Shown here: one piece after another, positions 23,946 through 34,459 of the stretch | Numbering within the stretch: position 1 is the first letter of the stretch | How the letters are laid out: each line of letters starts with the position of its first letter | Source: Ophioderma brevispina | Taxonomy: Eukaryota; Echinodermata; Ophiuroidea; Amphilepidida; Ophiodermatidae | Direction of reading: 5' to 3' | Length of the DNA stretch: 64,000 bases | Assembly (NCBI GenBank): GCA_023653785.1 | Contig: JAMKCH010005411.1 | Location: 1 to 64,000, forward strand | Notes under the pieces: generated by a model | Told to the model about the DNA's origin: nothing | Seen by the model: the letters and a program-made list of their open reading frames with translations, nothing else | The model's database searches: none | Program-made: the position numbers and the translations under genes

Positions 23946-25085
23946 ACACAACCGATTTTTTGGCAAGAAAACCACTTCCAGACTGCTCCAGACTGGTGCC
24001 GATGGCCATTTCGAAAAACGTGAGCAGTTTTTCTTTTTCATGTAGTTCTGGCAAGGTCTGGGCCTCTCTGGGTCAGTCGTGTCTGATCTTACCCATTATT
24101 TTGCTAGAAACCGCTTCCAGACTGCTCAAGACTGGTGCGATTGGCCATTTTTTTTTCGAAAATCGTAATTTTTCTTTTTCAGGTGTAGTTTTTGGCCAAG
24201 TCTGGGACTGTCCTGTACAGTCCTTCTGGCAGTGTTGTGTGTTCGGGAGCACGTGGCAAATTGTGAAAAACCCGCCACGACTTTTTCTTGCATCTTGAAA
24301 ACAATCGGGGCGGATTTTGGGAATCTGGAAGGTCGGCTGTGAACACATGAGTGGTTTGGAAGCGGTACCCGATGGAGTTGGGTGCGCATCATGAGTGGTT
24401 GTGTTCAGTTGAAAAGTGCTCGGGGCAATTGGGTCTGCTCAAGCGGGAGAGAAAATGCAAGCCAATGACATGTTGAATCGGCGACTCAAACTCGGCGACG
24501 CAGAAGATAAGTCGCCGACTGAATATCTTGACAGCAACTTGTTCTGTTTGAGACCTGAACAAGGGACAGTGCTTATCGCCTACTCTCGGCGATTGAGCAT
24601 CTCTGTCGTCTAATGTTAACAAGACTGTAGCCGATTTTGAAAGAAATGTGGTCTTGTGTAGTTGGGAAGAGGTTGGGTCGCGTCGGCGGGTTGTCTTCAT
24701 GTTACGGGACCTTTCGTGGCGTCAACAACTCAGCAACCAATCGACGAGCAGTCCTTGACAGCGACAGTCACCACTGTGCGTCGTTTCAAGGTCGGCGACA
24801 AATTGGGGACTGAACAATGGCGGCGCCAATTAAACTTGCTGGATCTTGTTGATTCATGATGCTGTCGCCTACTGCTCGGCGTTTCAGCATCCCTTGTCTC
24901 GTTGACGACGGGATACTCGCAGACTAAACATCCCTGGTCGGATTGAAAAAACAAAAAAAAAACATTTTTGGGGTTTAAAACAAAAATTCTGCAGTTTTTG
25001 AACAAGACTGTAAGCCGTTTTGAAAAAAAACTAAGGCGGTCTTGGTAGTCGGAGAGAGGTTGGTTCGGGAGCTGTCATTCCTGTG
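23946..25085. repeat. satellite-like insertion splitting the LINE
   Basis: Two nested periodicities are visible. AAACC-CTTCCAGACTGCTC-AGACTGGTGC recurs at about 23970 and 24107 (about 137 bp). AACAAGACTGTA-GCCG-TTTGAAA...GAGGTTGG recurs at about 24618 and 25003 (about 385 bp), with TCGGCGAC-rich DNA and a ...GCTGTCGCCTACTGCTCGGCG relative between. It lies between the ARNLGVHL and SSRLDLA blocks of the LINE, so it entered after the LINE. No target duplication is readable. Confidence 0.55.
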
Positions 25086-25740
25086 TGACTATACCTTTAG
25101 ACCTCATTACTAAGAAAGAACCATCAGTTACACTTAGCAGCTGCCTGGCACTCGATAAGGGAAATTGGTAATTTTGAACAGTACCATTGATGAAAAAGGC
25201 ACTATTTGATTGTTCTCAATACCTTTGTTCATCAAGGCTGGATCTTGCAACTCCTTGCCATAAACATGGTCTCCCAGAAAGAGAGTGCCATGGTTTCAGT
25301 GAGTTCAAAATGCAGCTGCTTGTAGTGTCCTTAAAACTTTGTTGGCAATACACATAACAATATCTAACCAACATTGCATTGGCTTCCAAGTAAAACGAGC
25401 CCTTAATACTGATATTGTGAACTGTTTTCTTTGTCTTTGGTATTCGTTATCTTCTCAACTCCGTCGTCTAGATAGTGTTGTTGTTTTCACCAGATTATGT
25501 AGGGTTGAGGCATCTGAATCAGGGAAAGATCAAGAATTTCACTCATGTCGCTGTGGCCTGGGTACAGATACACAGATCCTCACAGCTGATGAAGTTCAGA
25601 TGTATCTAAATGTTCTTAGTTTTGGGAAGACAACTGGGCTTCCTTTCTCTTCTAAATTGGTCATAGTATATTTTTTAACTCTTAAGTTATGTCTAATTGA
25701 TGTCTATCATAGTTGTTTTACATATAATTTATCTATTTGA
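25086..25740 (+). pseudogene. CR1-like LINE remnant, 3' part
   Basis: Continues the element at 22471-23945. SSRLDLATPCHKHGLPEREC (about 25233) corresponds to the TSRLDYCNSLLYGLP block of CR1-type reverse transcriptases. VQNAAA (about 25306, another frame) and HITISNQHCIGFQVKRALNT (about 25350) correspond to the QNAAARL and HITP-L--LHWLPV-RI blocks. The frame from 25339 stays open for 133 codons to 25740, but its last third shows no LINE similarity I can identify. No poly-A tail or short 3' repeat was recognised. Confidence 0.7.
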
Positions 25741-26795
25741 ATTTAATTTGTCGTTGATAAATTGTAATGATATATTACACTCCTTTCAACTATGTGACAT
25801 GCCTATAGGCCTCGCAATAGGGACTATACAAGAATGTCTTATTATTAATAATATGAACTGCACAAACTTATAAAAGAAGTTGTTATATAAGCACAATACA
25901 GAAAGAACATGAAGGAGGATCAATTTTATTTAAGTATTGAATTCATGCTTTTGACTAATAATTTTGGTTGCTGTAGACTTTTACGGCCAAAAATTAAAGA
26001 ATGCTCTGTTTGTAGTGTCTTAAAAAATGAGTTCCACAGTGACCACGGCAACTGATGGACTTTGAAACACTGGGTAGCCATGATTGATATACCAAAAAGG
26101 TGGCGTTGCACCTGAAGTTAGCGCAAATTGTGGTACTCCCTACTGAAGAATATGAGACCTCTTGGGTATGGTACAGAAATCAGATTAAATCACACATCAT
26201 TGGTGCTTTACAACAAAATAGTGAATGCTGTTAGCCATTAGCAATACATTTCAGCATTAAACAGTAATGTGGCACATATTAATATAATAATAATGGATTT
26301 AAGTTTGTAACTTCGAGCATAGAGAATCAGTGCATAGTGGATTAGTAAAACACTGGGGTAAAGAGAGGTAGTAAGTGCCTGCCATTGTGGTCACGTGTGG
26401 CAAGTCTTTTAACGGGTATACCTGGACTTGCGCAATAGTGTTATGTCATATCATTAGACCATACCTTAACAATTCTTATTTATTTGGAAAAGCCTCCCCC
26501 ATTTTGGAAATGTCACAATCTTTTGTTATCAAATAAAACTAACCAAAGCCATTTTTAAAAGGTCTTGAGTTATTCAGTCTGCAAAGCAAAAGATAAAACA
26601 AGAAGGGGGAATTGTTTACATGCAGGTTTGTATTTGGCATTGCTGTGTAATATAAAAATGTTGACCACATCGTAACATCAAACAAAATTTGTATTGAACT
26701 GCTATTACAGGTTTTATTTTGGCATTGTCTGCGTGCAATAAATATGATTTGGTAAAAAAATATGAAATTCAGTCATGTGAAAATTGGTTAAAAAT
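25741..26795. other. AT-rich non-coding stretch
   Basis: Nothing recognised. The short minus frame at 25926-26111 has no supporting signal. Confidence 0.45.
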
Positions 26796-26799
26796 AGGG

Positions 26800-27085
26800 A
26801 ATTGGCAGCCATTTGGAAAAAGAATGCCATTTTTGTGAAAAAAATGGCCACCATTTCTTTTATCAGAAAGAACTCTGTAATAGTTACCCATAAATAAATT
26901 TCTATTTTGGGCATTGGTTGGTTTGGGCTAAAATCCGTGTAACAAAACAACATTTAGAGCTCACATACAAGGAAATGGCCAGCCATTTTAGAAAATGGCT
27001 ACCATAGGTTACACGAAAAAATCTGCGATGCCCCTATAGCTCAAAAATCCTTTAGAACATACCCAAGACTGTGTGCCAAATGTCG
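26800..27085 (-). repeat. inverted copy of the 'GGCCATTTT' repeat
   Basis: ATGGCC-CCATTT and AAATGGC-AGCCATTTT-GAAAATGGC units (about 26810, 26840, 26975) are followed by ATGCCCCTATAGCT and GTGTGCCAAATGTC, the reverse complement of the leader at 21200-21270. Confidence 0.65.
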
Positions 27086-27240
27086 GCTTTGTATCACCAA
27101 AGTGCACAATTCCATGCACATATCTATCTACTACAATGCTTCATGTGGAAAATCACTAAGAATAATAATATATAATAAATATGATGACGAATAAGATCAA
27201 CAAATTGTAGAACCTACGAATCTAGTTTATATTAGTTGTA

Positions 27241-27733
27241 TTTAAGTTAAGGGACATAATGGCATGAAAAAAATTGAAATAATGAAAAGGACCCTTACTG
27301 AAGCACTTCCACGAGTTAGAAAACAATTTGGATGTTTACATTCTGTAAAACAGGAAGAGTTGGGGGGGGGGGGGGGGGGATGGTGGCAGTTGTGCAATTC
27401 TGGAACAGAAAAAGCAAGGTGTTCACATCCTGACAGAATTTACAGGTATCTAGCATGTTTGCGGACACAATCAAAAGCATTCAGAACGGAGTCAGGCATT
27501 GTACTTCAGGCTTGTAGTAAATATTGATCTGGCCAGTTGAAGTAGAGGGATTAGCCAGGATTAGCACTATTATACAATAGCAATGGTCTGTGAGCTGATG
27601 ACAAACATGTTTGGTAAATGCTGCAGTAATGTCAGCATCTTGATTCCAGAAATGATTTTCAAACTCTTGGAAGGATTTAGTAAGGTCTTTCAGTATGTCA
27701 TTTTTTTCATGCCATTATGTCCTTTAAGTTTAA
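27241..27733. mobile_element. MITE with ~31-bp terminal inverted repeats
   Basis: TTTAAGTTAAGGGACATAAT (continuing GGCATGAAAAA) at 27241-27272 is mirrored at 27701-27733. The 490-bp interior includes an 18-base G run (27362-27379) and an 87-codon frame without recognisable motifs. The ends begin AAGTTAAGGGACATAATGGC. The superfamily is not assigned, because the target duplication is unclear next to the shared TTTAA. Confidence 0.7.
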
Positions 27734-27739
27734 TGCTTA

Positions 27740-28400
27740 TGTAGTACTAATATACAGTGATATAAGCTGTGGGGGGGGATAAATGCACACCCTAGTGAAA
27801 AATACATCGGAAAATTACTTAAAACACAATTATATAACTATGGTGGTTTTTTATGTTATTTTAAGTCATGGACAAAAGATGTATATACAGTATAGGGGAT
27901 AATCACAACGAATTCATTTAAATTCGCACGGATATATAGGGTATGTTCAGGACGGGTAAGGGGTTTAGTTGGTCCCTTTTACAATAACAAACCATTTAAT
28001 ACAGCGCTTTATCAAAATAAGGTCAAGCGGCTTTACTATACACATAACAATTTAGCGTATAAATATCGAATGCCTCTCCTTGAACCCCATTTGAAATAAA
28101 GTGACACCCAATAAACCCCCAATTGCTTCAATATAACCAGTGGCACCCTTTTCCTCACAATATAAAACAAAAAACCTCAATGCACTTTTATTTGAAAATC
28201 CACAACCGAAAGTATTTGTAACACCTGGTAGGCACCTAAGACAACTTTATATTCAAGTGCCCCCCTCAATGGGTTGCCACCCTAAAAGCTATACTGTGTT
28301 ATTTATCCCTCTTGCCACCTAACCAGACATCCCACAGATGAAACTATTAGCTTATAATCATGAACCTACTGTTCGGATTGAAGAAATTACGACTTCAGCC
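27740..28400. repeat. fragmented satellite family X relatives
   Basis: 27765-27830 carries CTGTGGGGGGG...AAATACATCGGAAAATTACTTAAA on the plus strand. 27900-27965 and 28240-28400 match the family on the minus strand (GGATATATAGGG-TG-GTTCAGGA, GTGCCCCCCTCAATGGGTTGCCACC). The pieces suggest rearranged or inverted copies. Confidence 0.5.
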
Positions 28401-30290
28401 TAACGGGGGGTAGTTTTTATTAGACTATCTATGGCTATTGTCAACGTAGCAAATTAGAGCTAGGAACCCAATTTCTTCATTAGAATAAACTAGTCTCTCA
28501 TCTCTTGTCCAATTCGTTTGAAACTCGCCGGTATGCAAGTAATGCATTCTTGGAAAAGTTAGTTGTGGAGTTTTAAAATTTGAGGACGAAGATGTGCGTT
28601 TTGGCCATTTGTTCGGGCTGTGTGGGTTTGTGGCATGAAGTGTGTTGGTAGGCAAAGATAATGGTGATTTGTTCTGTTGTTCTATAATGGGGATGCATTG
28701 CTGTGTGAAAAGGCTGAAAAGCCTGCATTATCAATGCGGGCCTCGAGAGGCATTGCATTTGCAGCCTAGTATAATAACCACTTTGACAGTAAATTTAAAG
28801 TTACCTTTGCTAGATGATAGTTATGTTATCAACTTCAATAGCACTCTTCCATTTCACAGGTGAGGGTTGTCCTTGGACATTCAGTGGCTAGCTCTTTTGT
28901 AATACTCCCAATTTTGGTCTTCACTGGCCATAATTGGTTTCATTTCAACTTTTATGCTTTTCACCTAGCAGTGAGTGGTTATGTTTCAAGTCGTTTATCT
29001 TAGGACTCTAGTTGTGGGAGATATTAGCTCAAAGAGTGCTGTGTGGTTTGCCAATCTCATTCCGGCAAATCAATGTTTCACACAATGTTCAAAATAGTCA
29101 CTAATAATAGTGATAGCTTAAAATGTTGTACTTGTTGATCCAGTCTATAATAATTCAACTGACGACCATACCAATACCAGTGGCCGGATACTGTGCTTTA
29201 GCTGAAGCCAAGGTTAAATATGCCACTGTGTTGGCTCTTTTGGGGCAAGGCTAAACAATATTGTAGAGTAGGTTGTATAACCTTGTGGCTGTACATATTA
29301 CTGAATATGGAAAAATGTTGTTTTAGTTATCAATTATCCTTATGGATAAAAGTCTTAAACATTGTCTAGTATTATCAGTGGGGATGAAAGTTAGCCTAAT
29401 TTGAAGTGCAGTGGTTGAAAAAAGACGTTGTATATTAGTCAAGTACATTGTAGGAATTAAGTGATTTTTTTTACCAAAAGTTGGACGGACCCCACCACTC
29501 TACATACCAGGCCACTGCTTCCTTTGGACAATTTATGAAATTAGCAGAGATAACATGAACTGAGCCTGCGCCTGTGTGGAATTGCAAGCTGTTTGTAAAA
29601 ACCATGTATCTTTAATTTGATTATTGGACATTGAGAAATAATAGGCCATGATTTTACCATATTTGTTAAAGCAACATAATGAGTGATTTGCACAGACATA
29701 ATATAGCATTGACACAAAACAGTTTAATTGAAAGTCAAGTTAATGCAAAGTGTAGAGTGAGATTAGGGAAGAAACCAAAAGATCAAAGTTAGGAGTTACT
29801 CTTCATTAAACTGCATGTTTAAGAATTCACAGCTCCATTTGCAAATTCATGCGACACATGGAGTATTAACATCCAGTAGGTCAACCTGGCAGATTAAATT
29901 ATTGACACTTTAAAGATATACACCATAAAAAAAAGTGTTGGTCCTTAAATGACATGGAAATAACTCACTATGAGTTACAATAAGCTCATCATAACCAAGG
30001 ACACAGTTCAGTGCGTTTGTACTTGTAATACATTGACATGAACTGACCTTGGTGATCTGGGTATCATTAATACCAAAAAACCAGGGGTGTATTTTCTAAA
30101 TACATGGTGAATGAAAGATAATGAAACTGTGTCAAGTGGGAATGGATTTTACTAGGCTCATAGTTGATAGGAATTCTATCAATTTCAAATATTGATTTAA
30201 ATGTTTTCTTCATTAAAATTGCATATTTTGTGGTTCTGTGTAACAATTAAATTACTAATTTTGTAATTTAAAAAGAAATGTTAATGTATG
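28401..30290. other. AT-rich non-coding stretch
   Basis: No exon, RNA gene or mobile element could be supported. Probably intronic or intergenic. Confidence 0.45.
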
Positions 30291-30294
30291 TACA

Positions 30295-30510
30295 TGTAGG
30301 CCTCCATGATTGGCTATTGATTGACTAATCACTGAAGGCCTTGTCGCATGAAAAAATGAATTTATTTTACAAAGACAAAAACAAAATAAAGCTCAGATTC
30401 ATGTTGCATTTTGCAGGTTCACTCATAATCATTTCAACTATGCATGATAATAAGAACCTTGCAGTGTACTTTGCTCTTGTTGATTTAAAGGCGATTTGTA
30501 TTAAATATGA
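30295..30510 (+). repeat. dispersed direct repeat, copy 1
   Basis: TCATGATTGGCTATTGATT-type start (here CCATGATTGGCTATTGATTG), CACTGAA-G-C, AAATGAATTTA, AAAGCTCAGATTCA and GCGATTTGTATTA recur at 31858-32070 in the same order about 1.56 kb downstream. Confidence 0.6.
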
Positions 30511-30519
30511 GGGATTGGT

Positions 30520-31850
30520 ATTTTCAGATTATTTAAGGGTTGTGAATTAATGCCACTGGTATGCATTATAAAGATGCAAAACAGGCTTCACATGATAGGC
30601 CTTTTAATCCCTGTTATATAAATTAGAATAAAAAAGGAAGAGTAAACTTTTAAATTAGTGTAGAAAAAAACACTTGTATGAATAAGCATTGGGACTCCTG
30701 TGCCTAAATGAAAAATAATTTATTTAAGTTAAAAGCAATGGAGAGATTGGAAAACCAATAGTCATCATCACCCTCATCATCAAGTCAAAGAAGCATAGAT
30801 AATAAATCACACCTACTATGAATAACGTATCTTCATGACACTGTATGACACAATAGCTGTTGGTGTGTCCTTAATACTAATACCTCTTCCTCCTAATGTT
30901 AAAGTTGTTCAGGTATGCAAAATAATTACAAGCTTAAATATAGTTGTTATGTCAGAAGCTACAATTTCTATTAGACAGATTGTACGGACCTCTTCTTGTT
31001 ATAAATATGTTTCTTATCTAATGTGGCAAGTATTAGATATAGTGATAAAAGACAAATGACTAATATTAATAGATAGTAATTTGTCTTTGCACACTATAGT
31101 TTATTTGTCATATCATTATCAAATAAGAAAAAACATAATTCACTACCTATTCATTTTTACACTTGATCTTGGAAAAGATTGTATGCAATTGTGTGATGTT
31201 TGTTTAAGGTAAAAAACCCAACTTTGTACTGACATGTTACTCTTGAAAGTGTGAAAGAATTAATAACGATAACAAGTTAAAAAAAAAAGATTTTAACAGA
31301 GAAATAACCAAAGATTACAATTAATAAGTACCATCAGCATTAAAGTACCTTATGGAATCAATCACTTGTAGAGGAAAATGATTCTATGAGTGATGTTATT
31401 AAAACATGATCAAAAGTTATGGTGCGAGGTTTTTATTTTCCCTTCTTAGATGCAATGTTTGAAAAAATCAAGTAGGGGCTATTATTGTAACTCAAATGCT
31501 TACCTCAAAGCTACTTACATGAAATAATCGGTTTCAATTAGTCAAACGGTAGATATTGTAGACCTACTTCATCACACAAGAAGCAAAAATTTTTAAATAA
31601 AATTGAATTTTGGTTTTATTGTGAAGAACCTTGTTATTGATATAAAACATTGTTTTAGTTAAACAAAGTTTTAAAAGTTTTTCTAAAGATGTGATATTTA
31701 ATTCATTTACAAAGTAGCTGAACTAAAATTATGTTTGCTTGCAGACCAGGGCAACCTTTCTAATGCATAGAAGGTGTCCTTGTATGGCCAGGCTAATATT
31801 TTGTTTTATGGTTCGGGTACATGTAAGCTAAAAATACATTGTTAAGTCAT
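30520..31850. other. AT-rich non-coding stretch between direct repeats
   Basis: Nothing gene-like is seen. The 74-codon frame at 30835-31059 has no supporting feature. Confidence 0.45.
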
Positions 31851-31857
31851 AAAAGTT

Positions 31858-32070
31858 GCACCATCGGCCTAATCATGATTGGCTATTGATTAAGGCCTAC
31901 ATCACTGAAAGTCATATCAAGTGAAAATGAATTTAAAAAAAAAGCTCAGATTCAGTGTGACATATTTAGTGGGGTTCACATCATATTTATAGTTTACAGT
32001 AAGTATGACAATGAAAGAAGAAACCATTTAATATTGCAATGATTAAAGCGCATTTGTATTATCATAATTA
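31858..32070 (+). repeat. dispersed direct repeat, copy 2
   Basis: Second copy of the unit at 30295-30510, followed immediately by the SINE cluster. Confidence 0.6.
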
Positions 32071-32103
32071 TTAAAAACAACATTTTGGGGGCTGTATTAT
32101 GTA

Positions 32104-32420
32104 TTAATCTTTCCCTGGAGATGCCAGTGCACGATCGTGTTTGTGAAAACAAAGAAAAAAACTAAAACCCATGTGCGCTTGGCCGGATTCGAACCGGCGA
32201 CCTTTCGTATTACATGCACGGAGCTCTAACCAACTGAGTATCAAGCCAGGGTTGGCAGAGGGGTGATAGATATCATCTAAGGTGTTAGGGTTCGCAAGGT
32301 GTCCTTCGCTTTCCTAGCGGTTCGCATCAGAAATGTAATCTAAACATATTACGATTTAGTGGTTTGAATTTAAAACTACCTAGTTCTCCAGGTAGACAAG
32401 CGGATGTATATATTTGTAAT
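32104..32420 (-). mobile_element. tRNA-derived SINE, copy 1
   Basis: The tRNA-like head (minus strand, 32247 down to 32174) has an A-box region ACTCAGTTGGTTAGAGC, a B box GGTTCGAATCC in a perfect CCGG/CCGG T-arm, and an acceptor 3' side CAAGCGCA. The anticodon position would read TGT, but the 5' acceptor side pairs poorly. A CACTATCGTGCGCTGGCAAT-like tail, next to poly-A/T and AATAAATATA, follows each copy. Three copies with the same tail make a SINE far more likely than a working tRNA gene. Confidence 0.7.
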
Positions 32421-32690
32421 TAATCTTGCCCTGGCGATTGCCAGCGCACGATAGTGTTGTGAAAAAAAAAAAAAAAAAAAACACACATGTGCGCTTGGCC
32501 GGGATCGAAAAGGCGACCTTCGTAGTACATGCACGATGCTCTAACCCAACTGAGCTATCAAGCAGGGTTGGTAGAAGAAGCGATAGTATCCTCTATAGGT
32601 GTTAGGTTCGTAAAGGTGGGTGTCCTTCGCTTTCCAGCGGATAGCATCAGAACTGTATATTAACATATAACGATTTCTTTTCTTTTTTCT
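32421..32690 (-). mobile_element. tRNA-derived SINE, copy 2 (head-to-tail with copy 1)
   Basis: The tRNA-like part is at 32563-32490 on the minus strand, with the best-preserved A box, TGATAGCTCAGTTGG. The B box is damaged (TTTTCGATCCC). The same flanks as copy 1 (CCTATAGAGGATACTATCG, AGGTGTCCTTCGCTTTCCAGCGG on the top strand) show tandem arrangement with a ~315-bp unit. Confidence 0.7.
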
Positions 32691-32707
32691 TTTTTCTATT
32701 TCTTTTC

Positions 32708-32945
32708 GAACCTAACAACCTATAGATGATATCTATCGCTCTCTACCAACCCTGCTTTGATAGATCAGTTGGTTTAGAGCGTAGTTGGCATGTAATACGG
32801 GGGTCGACGGTTCGAATCCGGCAGCGCACATGGGTTTTTTTTCCAACACTATCGTGCGTGGCAATAGCCAGGGAAAGATGAATAAATATATAGATCTTGT
32901 CTACCTGGAGAATAAGTAGTTTAAATTTCAAAAACAATATGTAAT
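32708..32945 (+). mobile_element. tRNA-derived SINE, copy 3, inverted
   Basis: The head (32753-32830) reads GATAGATCAGTTGGTTTAGAGC then GGTTCGAATCC and GCGCACATGGG, followed by AACACTATCGTGCGTGGCAA, AGGGAAAGATGAATAAATATA and CTACCTGGAGAA. It faces copies 1 and 2 across a TTTTCTTTTTTC-rich spacer, so the cluster can fold into a large hairpin. Confidence 0.7.
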
Positions 32946-32969
32946 CGTATATTTTAAATATACATCGGG

Positions 32970-33600
32970 CTTTTCACCTAACATATTTTATCCTCAAAAA
33001 ATCTATCTGAAAAAACACACTTGAGTACACTTCTCTTCCACACTGAAAGCTATTTCGTACCATCTGGTATATCATATATTAGTCGGCGTTATTGAAGTGC
33101 AACCCCCACCCCCCAATGGTTTGCCACCCAAAAATACTGCATTTTTGCCACCTCAACAGACCTCACTACGATCCCTGAAACTCTTTTCTGGATTGAACAA
33201 ATTACTTATCCTAATTGTTTTTTTTGTATATTTTAAGCAATTTTGCACTTATTTAGTAATAAGGGGCGGTCATTCAGTGACCCCCCTACAACTTAATTAC
33301 CCTCGTATCATTACTAAATTCAAGTACCATATATTTTAAATACCTGAATAATGTTAATTCTTAGGTCATTACACTGTCAGGATATCTTATTTGTCTTCAG
33401 TGGTACCATAATATATGATTTTACTTAATTTTTTTTGACCCCCCAGAAATAACCCCCGGATATATAGGGGTGCGTTCAGGATTCGGGCTTTTTACCTAAC
33501 AATATTCTGATTCCTCATAAAAATCTGATCTAGAAAAACCATATTGAGATTTGAAACTTTCCTTTCCAGGTGATTCACCTAGCTCATTTTAGCCCGGACT
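32970..33600 (-). repeat. satellite family X, about one full monomer
   Basis: The clearest copy, read on the minus strand: GGGCTAAAATGAGCT, GTTTTTCTAGATCAGATTTT, GGTAAAAAGCCCGAATCCTG, GAAGACAAATAAGATATCCTG, GTAGGGGGGTCACTGAATG, AAATTGCTTAAAATATACA, GTGGCAAAAATGCAGTATTT and AGCTTTCAGTGTGG. It then returns to a TAGGTGAAAAGCCCGAT-like start near 32970, giving a monomer near 590 bp. Confidence 0.7.
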
Positions 33601-33713
33601 AATAGTTATATGTAGTGGTTAATTTTACAAAAAAATTTAAATAATAATACTAAATAATCCAGCATCAAGAGTGTCATTTTGTTTTCGCCTTTGTTTCATA
33701 CTTACAACAGTGA

Positions 33714-33950
33714 ACAGGAGTAGGCCGACAGAGATTGACGAGAATGCAGAAACCAGCCAGTCTTCCTAGCAGAGACAATATGAGCAAGAGGCTATACTCA
33801 GAATGAAGCATTTATGAGACAGAGTGAGCGGGCAAGAGATGAACGCCACACAATGTGCCAGAAAGATGGCCAGGGAAGAAGCTAGGTATATGGGGTTCGC
33901 CTCTGCCTCCAGGAAAAAGAGCATAACATCTTAACCGTACGTGGTGGAAG
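33714..33950 (+). pseudogene. copy A of the terminal-exon candidate, frame-broken
   Basis: This is the counterpart of 38168-38392. It shares CGAGAATGCAGAAACCA, AGAGACAATATGAGCAAGAG and TGGGGTTCGCCT, but has several one-base indels that break the frame. The in-frame TTATGAGAC seen in copy B is present here as well. If the duplication is an assembly artefact, this is the same exon read badly. Confidence 0.5.
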
Positions 33951-34425
33951 TACATACTCATAACAACATACTTGCAACCACTTTGGCAGTATGTGTACTG
34001 TTCTATGTTAGGATACTGCAACTCGGAAATTTGTGTGTCATTTTGGATCACAGTGAGGACTCCGCCTGGGAAAGGATGCAAGTTTCGGGTTTGCATGATC
34101 AACAATGGGATTGGCCAGGGCAGGTAGGGAAGCGTGATTCACAAAGAGAAATGGGTCATTGTGATTTTGCTTATGGGAAGAAATAAGACAGATGGATCTC
34201 ATCATCATCCTTGACTTAGGTGAGATCTGTGATGCACTTCTTTCGCCCAATCATCTTTTGACTGGGAAGTGAGCTCCAGTGTGGGATGTAACTGCATGTA
34301 TTTTTGGAAGAAGTGGACAATAGTTATTCCAAGTTCATGTGGCTGTAATGTTGGGAGTCGGGCACAGCCATAGTACTATGGGGCTGTATATAACATCTCC
34401 AGTGAACAAGGTTGATGTTGAAAAG

Positions 34426-34459
34426 CACGTTCTTGGCCTTTTGGCAAGATCATGTGTAG
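34426..34459 (+). pseudogene. U2 snRNA 5'-end-like fragment, copy A
   Basis: TTCTTGGCCTTTTGG-CAAGATCATGTGTAG matches the beginning of U2 with one base missing relative to copy B (38866-38901). See copy B for detail. Confidence 0.5.

Noticed and set aside
27264..27527. 87-codon frame inside the MITE as a transposase fragment
   Set aside because: No DDE-type or DNA-binding motif, and the polyglycine comes from the 18-base G run.
32174..32247. tRNA-Thr(TGT) gene on the minus strand
   Set aside because: The T-arm and A box are good, but the 5' acceptor side does not pair properly, and two further copies share the same long non-tRNA flanks, so it is a SINE head.
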